Below are positions 9,459-17,900 of a stretch of 39,868 nt of DNA, in pieces (the first letter of the stretch is position 1; every line of letters begins with the position of its first letter). The position numbers and the translations under genes are program-made. Source of the stretch: JAZUOT01 sp045604805 (GTDB lineage Bacteria > Bacillota > Clostridia > Oscillospirales > Acutalibacteraceae); the NCBI GenBank assembly GCA_045604805.1, contig JAZUOT010000034.1:1-39868 (forward strand), read 5' to 3'. The notes under the pieces were generated by a model, which worked only from the letters and a program-made list of their open reading frames with translations, did no database searches and was not told the DNA's origin.

Positions 9459-10226
9459 TCATTGTATCACACATTTTGATTCTTCAGAGTACTCCGCGTC
9501 TATTTTATCTATACGGATAATTTCACCAGGAATAATAGAATCTTCATTAACCACAGACGACATAGATGAGCTAGGTGCGTCTTCGTCTATTTTACCTATT
9601 TTTTGTTTTGCAATAGTAAAAAATTCTAAAAGCTTAGGATCATTTTGATTAAACATTGTAGCATATAAACGTCCATCATCGATTAATTTTGATATGTCTT
9701 CAATTGTTTTGTGATTATTACTATCCTGTTCGAGCATAGGGCTAATTTGTTTGCAAATAACCAAAGCTCGCGTTTCAAAAAAAGTCGATGCTACCCTATC
9801 ATAAATTTCCATTAATTTATCGCGGAAATCTGTAGCTGTAGAATTACTAGTTCGTTCTATATGACCAAAGATTGTATCTCTAAACTTATTAAAAGTTTGA
9901 TCAAAAAAATCAATATCGTTAGAATTAATAGCAGTAAAAAGTTTTTCTTCTAATTCACATACTTCGTCTACTATTTTTACATTTTTTTCACGAATGGAAT
10001 ATTGTTTCATACTTTTCATCCCGCCAACAACTTTATCTAATTGTGGTAAAGTTAAAGTATCTTTTGTTGGATATGAATCTCTATATGTGCTTACAAGCTG
10101 CGATATGAAATTTTCATCTGCATTTATATTATTGGCTTGCAGATACTCAACAAGCTCTTCGTAAGTTCTACAGCTTTCTAAATCAAGTTTTATTTTTTTG
10201 TTTGATACATTTTCAAAATAATTCAT
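9459..10226 (-). CDS. P1: double-glycine leader protein with C-terminal CaaX box
   Basis: A protein of unknown function, 255 aa. Residues 1-69 match the leaders of P2, P3 and P4 in this window: a CRTYEELVEYLQ segment, then LTLPQLDKVVGG with the glycine pair at 68-69. The remainder of about 186 residues is charged and helical with no membrane segment. The last four residues are Cys-Val-Ile-Gln, a perfect CaaX box of the type farnesylated in eukaryotes. The family resemblance suggests export with removal of the leader after GG; that is inference. Start choice: AAAGGAG lies 2 bases before an ATG at 10235 (too close), 5 before a TTG at 10232 and 11 before the ATG at 10226. I use 10226; starting at 10235 would add three residues. 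It stands alone with its own promoter and has no functional partner next to it. Confidence 0.85.
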   Translation of the reverse strand: MNYFENVSNKKIKLDLESCRTYEELVEYLQANNINADENFISQLVSTYRDSYPTKDTLTLPQLDKVVGGMKSMKQYSIREKNVKIVDEVCELEEKLFTAINSNDIDFFDQTFNKFRDTIFGHIERTSNSTATDFRDKLMEIYDRVASTFFETRALVICKQISPMLEQDSNNHKTIEDISKLIDDGRLYATMFNQNDPKLLEFFTIAKQKIGKIDEDAPSSSMSSVVNEDSIIPGEIIRIDKIDAEYSEESKCVIQ

Positions 10227-10275
10227 ACTCAACATATCTCCTTTAATCTAACAAAACATCAACACCCATTTTTAA

Positions 10276-10304
10276 AATATAATATTCAATTCATAATAAA
10301 TCAA
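10276..10304 (-). promoter_or_regulatory. Promoter of P1
   Basis: On the minus strand: TTGATT (10304-10299), a 17-base spacer and TATATT (10281-10276), about 45 bases before the P1 start region. Confidence 0.5.
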
Positions 10305-10387
10305 GAGTTATATGAATATGCAAAAAAACTTTTGAGTTTGATAGTTCTGTAGCTATGATTTTTGATAATTAAAAGCTGATATTTTTC

Positions 10388-10416
10388 TTGCAATAATCAA
10401 ATGTATATTGTATAAT
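10388..10416 (+). promoter_or_regulatory. Promoter of tRNA-Leu
   Basis: TTGCAA (10388-10393), a 17-base spacer and TATAAT (10411-10416), 31 bases before the tRNA. Confidence 0.65.
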
Positions 10417-10447
10417 CAGACGTATATGTGGTTTGTAGTGAGTATTA

Positions 10448-10534
10448 GCCGATGTGTTGGAATTGGTAGACGAGGCAGACTCAAAATCTGTTGCAGTTTT
10501 CTGCGTGTGGGTTCAAGTCCCACCATCGGCACCA
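10448..10534 (+). tRNA. tRNA-Leu (anticodon CAA)
   Basis: A class II tRNA with a long variable arm. The acceptor stem is GCCGATG/CATCGGC, the D-loop is AATTGGTAGA, the anticodon loop CTCAAAA reads CAA, and the T-loop is GTTCAAGTC. CCA is encoded at 10532-10534. A 164-bp repeat starts exactly at this ACCA end. Confidence 0.95.
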
Positions 10535-10694
10535 TGTAAAAAAAGAGCCTGTTGTTGCAAAACAATAGGCTCTTAAATAATTTTCTGCCAGTTTCTGTGA
10601 CCATATATTATTCGAACGATACCAACAGTTTTCTTGGCTTCATAAACTTTAAAGAATACGATATAATTTTTTACTATTAATTTTCTGATACCGA
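10531..10694. repeat. 164-bp direct repeat, copy A
   Basis: About 160 of 164 bases are identical to 11637-11800, in direct orientation 1106 bases apart. It holds a hairpin terminator and, on the minus strand, the C-terminal codons of a ParE/RelE-like toxin. It begins at the ACCA end of tRNA-Leu, and copy B also starts with ACCA. Confidence 0.9.
10537..10574 (-). terminator. Terminator of the toxin remnant (copy A)
   Basis: A 14-bp hairpin (10543-10556 with 10561-10574, one G-U) with a GCAA loop. Read on the minus strand it is followed by a run of T (complement of the A run at 10538-10544). It overlaps the toxin stop codon and may also halt plus-strand tRNA-Leu transcription. Confidence 0.7.
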
Positions 10695-10800
10695 CTTTCT
10701 TTAGTAAGTTATCTGAAACCAAACAATATCTGTATGGCATTTCTTCAAGACTTAAAATAGACGCGTCAATCTCAGATAAAATATTTTTTGCTACAATCCA
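10573..10800 (-). pseudogene. ParE/RelE-family toxin, N-terminally truncated (copy A)
   Basis: Not in the supplied reading-frame list because it has no start codon. The minus strand gives about 75 codons: AKNILSEIDASILSLEEMPY, RYCLVSDNLLKKVGIRKLIV, then KNYIVFFKVYEAKKTVGIVR and IIYGHRNWQKII. This is the typical ParE/RelE-type toxin C-terminal two thirds with the conserved R-x-L-x-V-x-x-Y-x-V-x-F core. The first 20-25 family residues are missing. The upstream frame has a stop (TAA at 10824-10822) next to the neighbouring gene's own stop at 10818, so the 5' end was lost by a rearrangement. No antitoxin gene is next to it. Presumed non-functional. Confidence 0.75.
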
Positions 10801-10817
10801 TAGACAATTAAATAAAT

Positions 10818-11270
10818 TTAATTAATCGAAATCCAAAGATAACAATGTGCTTTATTATCATTCGTATATTTAGCAGGCACGGTACTTTCATAATCTATTT
10901 TATATGCACGGTTTATAATATGTTCTTTTTGTTCTCTCCAAACTATTTCCCAAGCATTTTTGGTACTTGCGATCATATCATCGTTGATGGATTCATATTT
11001 TTTGTATTTCCCATTTTTTACTTGATTTTCTAATTCTCTAAAAAAATCTGGATCTACCCCTAAAATGCTTAAGTCATAATCACCACTTTCATCTGACTCA
11101 TAATTACTGTACCTTGAAATAGGGGATACATCATTTTGAAAATTGTTTTCACTATCAAAAATAATAGGCAGTCTTCCTGTGTTGACGTCTTGCCATAATT
11201 GCTCTATACGTTCGATTCCTTCTTGAGTATTATTTGTTCTTACTGTAACTTCTTTTAATGTGTATGACAT
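10818..11270 (-). CDS. GyrI-like (AraC-type) effector-binding domain protein
   Basis: A 150-aa stand-alone protein that resembles the small-molecule binding domain found at the C-terminus of AraC-type activators and in GyrI/SbmC proteins. It starts MSYTLKEVTVRTNN, has a YDLSILGVDPDFF segment in the middle, then a W-E-x-V-W-R region and ends KAHCYLWISIN. Proteins of this layout are common in Clostridia and usually have no DNA-binding domain; the ligand is unknown. Start: the ATG at 11270 has GGAGG 5 bases upstream; a TTG at 11282 would place the binding site inside the gene. Its stop codon directly borders the toxin remnant of copy A, and copy B lies upstream, so it sits between two decayed modules. 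The family call comes from sequence appearance only. Confidence 0.6.
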   Translation of the reverse strand: MSYTLKEVTVRTNNTQEGIERIEQLWQDVNTGRLPIIFDSENNFQNDVSPISRYSNYESDESGDYDLSILGVDPDFFRELENQVKNGKYKKYESINDDMIASTKNAWEIVWREQKEHIINRAYKIDYESTVPAKYTNDNKAHCYLWISIN

Positions 11271-11496
11271 ATTTACCTCCAAGTTATAAAATTTTATTCT
11301 TTAAATTTATATATTTATCTATCTATTTTCCTGATTTAAGTGGCAAAATGAAGAAACAACATTGTACTCGCTTCTCAAAACTGTACTTGAAACTATTTTT
11401 AGTATAGATATCAATCCTTCTAATGGTATTATAGTTTTTTTAGAAAATCAATAGATATTGTTTAGAAAACTTTTCAAAATGACATGAAAGTTGATA

Positions 11497-11525
11497 TTGA
11501 ATTTTTTTATCGCCTTTGGTATAAT
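11497..11525 (+). promoter_or_regulatory. Promoter of a possible small RNA
   Basis: TTGAAT (11497-11502), a 17-base spacer and TATAAT (11520-11525) with TG at 11517-11518 (extended -10). No open frame follows. The transcript would run into the hairpins at 11594-11640 and the terminator at 11649-11680. Confidence 0.6.
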
Positions 11526-11531
11526 GTGAAG

Positions 11532-11680
11532 CATAAAGTTTATCGATTTAAGGTGAATGCATAACTCGGTAAACATTGTAGGTGGCTGGAACCCGCATTA
11601 TTGCTGGATTGTTCCATGCCTCTTGTGGTACTCCGTACCATGTAAAAAAAGAGCCTGTTGTTGCAAAACAATAGGCTCTT
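11532..11680 (+). ncRNA. Possible structured small RNA, unknown family
   Basis: Begins just after the promoter at 11497-11525 and has no credible coding frame. It contains a long hairpin (GGC-TGGAAC near 11584-11592 with GTTCCA-T-GCC near 11611-11620, enclosing a CC-GCA/TGC-GG inner stem), then GGTAC-TCC-GTACC at 11627-11639, then the repeat-borne hairpin at 11649-11680. It is richer in G and C than the surrounding intergenic DNA. I checked it against the SRP RNA helix 8 motif, 6S, tmRNA, RNase P and T-box leaders and found no match. Because repeat copy B starts at 11637, the native 3' end may have been replaced. Confidence 0.3.
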
Positions 11681-11800
11681 AAATAATTTTCTGCCAGTTT
11701 CTGTGACCATATATTATTCGAACGATACCAACAGTTTTCTTGGCTTCATAAATTTTAAAAAATAAAATATAATTTTTTACTATTAATTTTCTGATACCGA
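11637..11800. repeat. 164-bp direct repeat, copy B
   Basis: Second copy of 10531-10694, with about four substitutions clustered in the part coding for KVYE and NYIV of the toxin. Homology stops at 11800, where the toxin's middle portion is deleted and the antitoxin end follows. Confidence 0.9.
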
Positions 11801-11801
11801 T
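11679..11801 (-). pseudogene. ParE/RelE-family toxin, C-terminal remnant (copy B)
   Basis: About 40 codons on the minus strand, IGIRKLIVKNYILFFKIYEA through RNWQKII, matching the last 40 residues of copy A. The upstream part is gone: the antitoxin stop codon (11804-11802) directly precedes the first remaining toxin codon. An internal deletion has removed the junction and the N-terminal half of the toxin. Confidence 0.75.
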
Positions 11802-11951
11802 TTAGTCATTTAAAATTTCATCTTTAACTCTCCTGTAAGGCACTGTACACTCATTTTCAAAATCATTTAGGTCGTCATAAATTTTCTTGTAAAACTCTGA
11901 TTTTTCTAAAATTTCTTCATACTTTTCAATACTCATGATCGCCAAGTCGCC
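11802..11951 (-). pseudogene. Phd/YefM-like antitoxin, C-terminal remnant
   Basis: The minus strand reads GDLAIMSIEKYEEILEKSEF then YKKIYDDLNDFENECTVPYR, ending RRVKDEILND. This fits the C-terminal half of Phd/YefM antitoxins, where a GDLAVMS segment precedes the toxin-wrapping helix. Directly before the GD codons the frame has a TAA, and no N-terminal DNA-binding half is visible upstream, so the gene is broken. An ATG inside (at 11936-11934) could start a 44-residue peptide, but it has no ribosome binding site. Together with the toxin remnant it shows that the repeat derives from an antitoxin-toxin pair. Confidence 0.6.
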
Positions 11952-12116
11952 TTAGTTCACACAACAAAGACTAATAGATGCACGGAAATTCCGACAGCAA
12001 ATACGGCAAATTAAATAGGGAAACAAGCTGGTGAATATCCGGTTAGGCCCATATAGCAGCATATGATATACTGATAAAGGTTTATTTTAATCTTTCAGAA
12101 AGAAGTTGGATTGCCA

Positions 12117-13307
12117 ATGGCTACATTTCTCAAGAGGACTTGGGCGGAGATTGACTTAGACGCTATAAATTATAATTTCAAATGCATAAGGAAACATATC
12201 AGAAAAGATACTCTCATAATGTGCATTATCAAGGCAGATGCTTATGGGCATGGAGCGCCAAAATTGGCTGAATTTTACTCTCAACTTGGCGCAGATTATC
12301 TTGGAGTATCAAATCTTGAGGAGGCCATACAAATAAGAAAATTCGGTGTGAATTTACCAATATTGATACTGGGATACACACCAGCTGAACATATAGAAGT
12401 TCTAGTGAAAAATAATATCACCCAAACAATTGTATCAGAAGAACATGCTGTGGAATTTTCTATGGCTGCTAAAAAATTAAACTCTGTGCTAAATGTTCAT
12501 CTGAAAGTAGACACAGGTATGAGTAGATTGGGAATATTCGCACAAAACGAAAGTAATGTAGAAGAAACAATAAATACCATAAAAGATATTTGTACGCTTG
12601 AGAACATAAAAGTACAAGGAATATTTACGCATATGTCATGTGCTGACAAAGGTGAAAATGGCGAGAAATTTACAAATCAGCAGTATCTTCGATTTCTTGA
12701 TATAACAAATTCCCTAGAAAAAATGGGTATAGAAATTCCTATCAAACATTGTTGTAACAGTGCTTGTATCCTAGATTACCCACAGTATCAAATGGATATG
12801 GTTCGGCCGGGAATAATTCTATTCGGCTTATTTCCATCAGACAATATGAGAAATAAATTCGAATTAAAACCTGCTATGAGTTTGAAATCTACGATATCTC
12901 AGATAAAATTTATACATGAAGATACCAGTGTTGGTTATGGAAGGTCGTTTGTTTCAGAAAAAGACAGAAAAATAGCAACCATCCCTATAGGCTATGCTGA
13001 TGGATACATGAGAACTTTATCTGATAAGCATGCCAGTGTACTGATAAATGGCAAAAAAGCTAATATTATCGGAAAAATATGCATGGATCAGTGTATGGTC
13101 GATATCAGTAACATAGACGATGCTAAAGTTGGAGATATAGTTACGATATTGGGTTCGCAAGGAAACGAAACTATCCATGCAGACGATTTAGCGAAAGCCT
13201 GTGGCACGATAAATTATGAAACTGTCTGTCTAATAGGTAAAAGAGTACCAAGAATTTATTATAGCCAGGGTAAGATATTAGGAAGCTTAAATTATATATT
13301 AAACTAA
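12117..13307 (+). CDS. alr: Alanine racemase
   Basis: Pyridoxal phosphate enzyme that makes D-alanine for peptidoglycan. It is 396 aa. The cofactor lysine lies in the conserved IIKADAYGHG (K39 from the ATG at 12117). The second catalytic base, tyrosine, is in SVGYGRSF. KVDTGMSRLG, the HCCNSA segment and the MVRPGIILFG strand, which all line the pocket, are present. C-terminal signature: IGKICMDQCMVDIS. The start is the ATG at 12117; a TTG at 12111 is possible, and neither has a strong ribosome binding site. It ends 3 bases from the convergent mreB stop with no visible terminator. Confidence 0.96.
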   Translation: MATFLKRTWAEIDLDAINYNFKCIRKHIRKDTLIMCIIKADAYGHGAPKLAEFYSQLGADYLGVSNLEEAIQIRKFGVNLPILILGYTPAEHIEVLVKNNITQTIVSEEHAVEFSMAAKKLNSVLNVHLKVDTGMSRLGIFAQNESNVEETINTIKDICTLENIKVQGIFTHMSCADKGENGEKFTNQQYLRFLDITNSLEKMGIEIPIKHCCNSACILDYPQYQMDMVRPGIILFGLFPSDNMRNKFELKPAMSLKSTISQIKFIHEDTSVGYGRSFVSEKDRKIATIPIGYADGYMRTLSDKHASVLINGKKANIIGKICMDQCMVDISNIDDAKVGDIVTILGSQGNETIHADDLAKACGTINYETVCLIGKRVPRIYYSQGKILGSLNYILN

Positions 13308-13310
13308 AAA

Positions 13311-14369
13311 TCAAGTTTCGCCTTGTTCTACTGCTGCTACAGCAGGGTTTACATTGTCTTTTGGAATATATGTTGTGGTTTGCTTTTTTGCACTTGAAGA
13401 TAAATGTAAAAACATAGCGGTTCCATTTGCAACCGAATCAAAAGGTTCTCTTGCCAGGGAAACTTTGACCCCTACAGTTTTTGATACATAATAATCAAAA
13501 CCTCTAAGCAGTGACGTACCACCGCTCAAAACAATTCCATTTTCTACTATATCAGAAACCAATTCTGGTGGAGTTTTTTCTATAGCGTTTATTATTGTTT
13601 CTATAATATTGCTTAAAGGAAACTCTATCGCTCTTCGCACCTCTTCAGAACTTATTACCGCAGTTTTTGGTAAACCCTCAAAGAGACTTCTGCCTTTAAC
13701 TTGCATTTTTGTTTCTCCATCATATGGATAAGCGCTACCTATGTTGATTTTTATTTCCTCTGCGGTACTTTCGCCTATGACTAGTTTATATTGATGTTTT
13801 AGGTAAGAGATTATATATTCATCTATTTTATTCCCGGCCATATTGCTTGAAGAAGAAACAACAATGTCTCCAAGTGATAGTACTGTTGCTTCGCAGGTAC
13901 CTGCACCAGCATCAACTATCATGTTACCATTTGGTCTTGATATATCTAAGCCTGCACCAATAGCTGCTGCCAGCGGTTCTTCGAGCAACTTAACTTCTGC
14001 GAGCCCTGCTTTAAGGGCAGCATCTGTTAGAGCTGCGCGTTCTACTTCTGTAGCTTTACTTGGTGCACAAATTATGGCTTTAGGTCTGGCAAACATGCCA
14101 GGTTTAGTTACTTTATTCAAAAAACTTTTCAACATAGCTGCAGCCATATCTATATTTGATACGACACCATCTTTTAAAGGTTTTACTGCGATGAGAGATC
14201 CAGGTGTGCGACCAAACATTTCTTTTGCCTCGCTACCTACAGCTAGAATAGAATTAGATTTAACATCAACTGCAACTATTGAAGGTTCCTTCAAAACAAT
14301 ACCTTTTTCTCTCATATAAATCACAGTATTTGAAGTTCCTAAATCTATTCCTAAACCTTTATCGAACAT
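13311..14369 (-). CDS. mreB: Rod-shape determining protein MreB/Mbl
   Basis: Actin-like ATPase that forms membrane-bound filaments guiding side-wall peptidoglycan synthesis. It is 352 aa, about the usual length. The phosphate-1 motif GIDLGTSNTVIY is at residues 7-18, KPLKDGVVSN is at 64-73, the EEPLAAAIGAGLDI stretch is at 130-143 and the adenosine loop GIVLSGGTSLLRG lies near 280. The phosphate-2 motif reads VDAGAGTCE at 152-160, while most MreBs have IGGGTTE, so one glycine is alanine. AGGAGAGG precedes the ATG at 14369. No mreC or mreD is adjacent, as is common for Mbl-type paralogs; which paralog it is cannot be settled here. dut lies 129 bases upstream on the same strand. Confidence 0.93.
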   Translation of the reverse strand: MFDKGLGIDLGTSNTVIYMREKGIVLKEPSIVAVDVKSNSILAVGSEAKEMFGRTPGSLIAVKPLKDGVVSNIDMAAAMLKSFLNKVTKPGMFARPKAIICAPSKATEVERAALTDAALKAGLAEVKLLEEPLAAAIGAGLDISRPNGNMIVDAGAGTCEATVLSLGDIVVSSSSNMAGNKIDEYIISYLKHQYKLVIGESTAEEIKINIGSAYPYDGETKMQVKGRSLFEGLPKTAVISSEEVRRAIEFPLSNIIETIINAIEKTPPELVSDIVENGIVLSGGTSLLRGFDYYVSKTVGVKVSLAREPFDSVANGTAMFLHLSSSAKKQTTTYIPKDNVNPAVAAVEQGET

Positions 14370-14498
14370 GGTTTTTACCTCTCCTTAGAAAACATTGAAA
14401 AAATATAGTGCCTAAACCACAGTATTATCAATAATATACTACTTAAAGTATTTCCTAATTTGTCGATAAAATACCATAAACATCCATGTATATATTTT

Positions 14499-14939
14499 TT
14501 ACGAACCTGTAGAACCAAAACCTCCTTTGCCACGAGCTGTATTTTCAAGCTTATCACATAAATTAAAATTAGCGTTGATTACAGGCATTATAACCATTTG
14601 AGCTATACGATCAGATGGTTTTATGGTGTATTCTTTATTGCTAATGTTACTTAAGCCTATGATGATTTCACCTCTATAATCACTATCTATCACACCAACG
14701 CCATTTGCAAGGCTGATACCGTTTTTAGTAGCCATACCACTTCTGGCAAAAATAAGTCCAACCATGTCTTTATTCGGTAAGGCAATAGCTATACCAGTAG
14801 GTATTTTTATTAATTCTTTGGGCTTTATTGTTATTTCATTCTCTATGCATGCAAAAAGATCCCAACCAGCTGAACCTTCTGTCATTTTCTTAGGAAGCAC
14901 AGCATTCTCTCTTTTTTTTATTATATCTATTTTTATCAT
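14499..14939 (-). CDS. dut: dUTP diphosphatase
   Basis: Hydrolyses dUTP to dUMP and pyrophosphate, keeping uracil out of DNA and supplying thymidylate synthesis. It is a trimeric-type enzyme of 146 aa. The five family motifs are visible: GSAGWDLFA (motif 1), ARSGMATKNGI (2), GVIDSDYRGEI (3), RIAQMVIMP (4) and the C-terminal ARGKGGFGSTGS arm (5) that closes over the substrate. Start: the ATG at 14939 with AAAGGT upstream gives the usual length; the longer open frame runs to 14999 into the end of P2. It lies 46 bases after P2 on the same strand and may be partly co-transcribed with it. Confidence 0.95.
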   Translation of the reverse strand: MIKIDIIKKRENAVLPKKMTEGSAGWDLFACIENEITIKPKELIKIPTGIAIALPNKDMVGLIFARSGMATKNGISLANGVGVIDSDYRGEIIIGLSNISNKEYTIKPSDRIAQMVIMPVINANFNLCDKLENTARGKGGFGSTGS

Positions 14940-14985
14940 CGTAATACCTTTACCGGAAATTTGAAATCTACTTTTTATATTCATA

Positions 14986-17900
14986 TTAATCATCATCATC
15001 TATTATTAATGGTTGTACTGATTTAGAGTTATGTATAGTGTTAGCAGTCCACCACGCCCCAAATCCTACAAAAGCTAAACATGCTAAAATGAATACGCAT
15101 CCAGGAACAAGCGTTGAGAGCGATAAGGCTAAGAGTGATATAGGGGCTGTGAATAGTGTTGTAAAAAATGTCGCTACTCCTGAGCCTATCGTTTGTAAGA
15201 GTATAACCGCTGCTATTGAAATTGAAGCCGCTGATCCTGTAGCTATTGTTGGCGCTAGCATTGAGCGTTTAGACTCGTCTTTTAGTTCTTCTTCTTCTTC
15301 TTCATCGAGTACTGGTGCTATTTCTACTACTTCATCTACTTCATCATCTTCTTCATCTTCTTCATCTTCTTCATCTTCTTCATCTTCTTCATCTTCTTCT
15401 TCATCACCTTCTTCTTTTTCTCTGTCGAGTAGTGCTGCTAGTGCTGCTAGTGCTTCTTCTTCTTTTAAGGCTAGTGCATTTTGTTGTAATCGTGTTGCAT
15501 CTTCTTGTAATTGTGTTGCATCTTCTTGTAAGGCTTCTACATTTTCTTGTAATTGTATTGCCTCTCCTTGTAAGGCTTCTACAGTTTGTCGTAATTGTGT
15601 TGCCTCTACTTGTAAGGCTTCTACATTTTGTTGTAATTGTGTTGCCTCTCTTTGTAAGGCTTCTACAGTTTGTCGTAATTGTATTGCTCTTTGGTTAAAC
15701 GTATCTTTATATTTTTTAAGATCTAGAGCAGGAAATATAAACTCAAATTCTGAAATATTCCTAGCTGCTGTATTTACAGCATCATCAGCGTCTCTTTTAG
15801 CAGCATCAGCGTCTCTTTTAGCAGCATTAGCGTCTTTTTTAGCAGCCTTAGCAGTTGTTACAGCAGTATTAACTGCTTCTTCAACTCTAGCTCCACCTAA
15901 GACTGGTACTACTGCCATTTGGTTTCCTTCTGCTGCGTTTTTTTCAATTCTTGCTTGGCCTGCAGCAGTTTCTGCTTCATCTTTTTTAGCTACTGCTGTT
16001 ATTTTTGCATTTTCCGCTGCTGTTTTTTTATCTACTGCTGTTGTTTTTGCATTTTCCGCTGCTGTTTTTTTATCTACTGCTGTCATTTTTGCATTTTCCG
16101 CTGCTGCTTTTTTAAATTTCGTTGTATATTCTATCATTAAAAATTCTAACATCATTTTTGCTGATTTTAATGAATTTTCTACTCGCATAATAATATCATC
16201 ACGAGCCTGAAAATTATATAGATTATATACAGTTGCAGATTCGCTCTGAATGGTATTAAAAGCTCCGTCTGTGTGAATCCCGTCCACATCAAACCCTTCT
16301 ATTGCTCTAGTCACCCTAGATATGGCATTATTTATATCTTCAATATCTTCAGCATTAATCCTATCTTTATCCACTAGTGTTTTTACGGTATTTAGCACTT
16401 CAAATATTTCTTTAAAGGAGTCTTTAATTTTAGTTGCTGCGGACGTGAGTGTATCTAATTTTTTCTTTTGATCATCTAAATTTTGCGAAATTTTGTCTTT
16501 AGAGTCTTTGATTCCCTGTAAAACCCTATTTTCATTTGAATCTAATACGTCTTGTTGCAGAGAAGCAACGTCTTTTACTACCTGCCCAAATATGTCAGCT
16601 AAACCAGCAAAGTTTGCATTAAAGACAAGAAATTCAACACTATTAGGATCGAATACAGGCATATTAAGATCAAGACCATTATCTATAAGATCAATTGCTG
16701 CTTTTTCTGCATTTACTGCTGCTTCTATTTCTACTACTACTTCTTTTATTTTTTCATCAAGAGACTCTTTAGCTTCCTGTGGTCTATTTGTTTGAAGTAA
16801 TAGAGCATTAAATTCTTCATCTATCTCTTCAAGAGTTTGTGCCGATGGAAAGTTTGAAAACGCAAGGCCAAAAGTTATGCCTAGCATACTACAACTTTCT
16901 ACAATTCCGTTGTATTCAATAAATATATTTTTCTTGCTTAGAGCTTGAGTTGCTTTTTCTCTTTTGTCTTTTGCCGTAGATAAGATTTCTAAATAATCTA
17001 ACAAAGGTTCTAACTTATCCAATATCGATTTTATAGAATTAAGTTCAAGGAGTCGAGAACGTAAATTATCTAAACTAGTTTGTGTTGCTGATTTCGTTTT
17101 TTCAAGATCGGTAATCTGATCTTTATTTAAGTTTTCACGATATTTCAATAATTTATTAATATTGTCAATTCTGTCAATGCGTAACTGTATATGATCTGGT
17201 ATTTTAGACAATACATCGTCTATTTCGTTTTTTATGTTTTCAGTTTTTCCTTCTCGTACATTTTTTATTTTTTCAAAAATATCATCAATAGCCTGTTTGA
17301 CTGGTACACTTTGAGTGTTTACGATGTGATCTATTAAATTGTCAAGGCTGGTACTTAACCCAACTAATAGTGAGATATCTTTTATAGTAACTTCGCCACT
17401 ACTACTTATTATTTCATTCATGTAGGTAATTCCTTTTTCTAAATCAGAACGAATACCTTCCAAATCTTCTTTAGATTTTGTGGGAAAATCTAAAGATACT
17501 GACTCCTTGTAACGACATACGCAAAATGATCGTTTATAATTTGAACATAATTCAAGTGCTGATGTTAATAACAAATTTGCTTCTTCTTCAGCAAAACTAA
17601 GATCAACAACAGGCGGCTCCTCTACTTCCTGTGCATCAGGTTCATTTACTTCCTGTGCATCAGGCTCATTAAAGAAATTCTTCGTAGCTATTGTATGACT
17701 TTCTAAGGCCTTTGCTCTTTTTATAAGGATAATTACCTCTTTTAATCCTTTTATTGTTCCAGTTTCTAACTCCTCAACATTACCACGTACAAAATCAAAA
17801 TTAAAATCAAGTTCTTTTCCCTTGAGCGAATCAATTGAACTTTTCAATCTTAGAAGTTCATCACGTATAAGTACTTTATGTTTATTAAGATTCTCATTTA

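Noticed and set aside
11532..11640. Considered as SRP RNA
   Set aside because: It lacks the GTCAGGTCCGGAAGGAAGCAGC-type helix 8 core that all bacterial SRP RNAs share.
13843..14319. Plus-strand frame of 158 codons
   Set aside because: Antisense to mreB with no family features; a shadow of a conserved gene.
15038..16210. Long plus-strand frame of 390 codons rich in Ser and Ala
   Set aside because: It lies antisense to the P2 repeats and its Ser runs are just the complement of the acidic array. No ribosome binding site.
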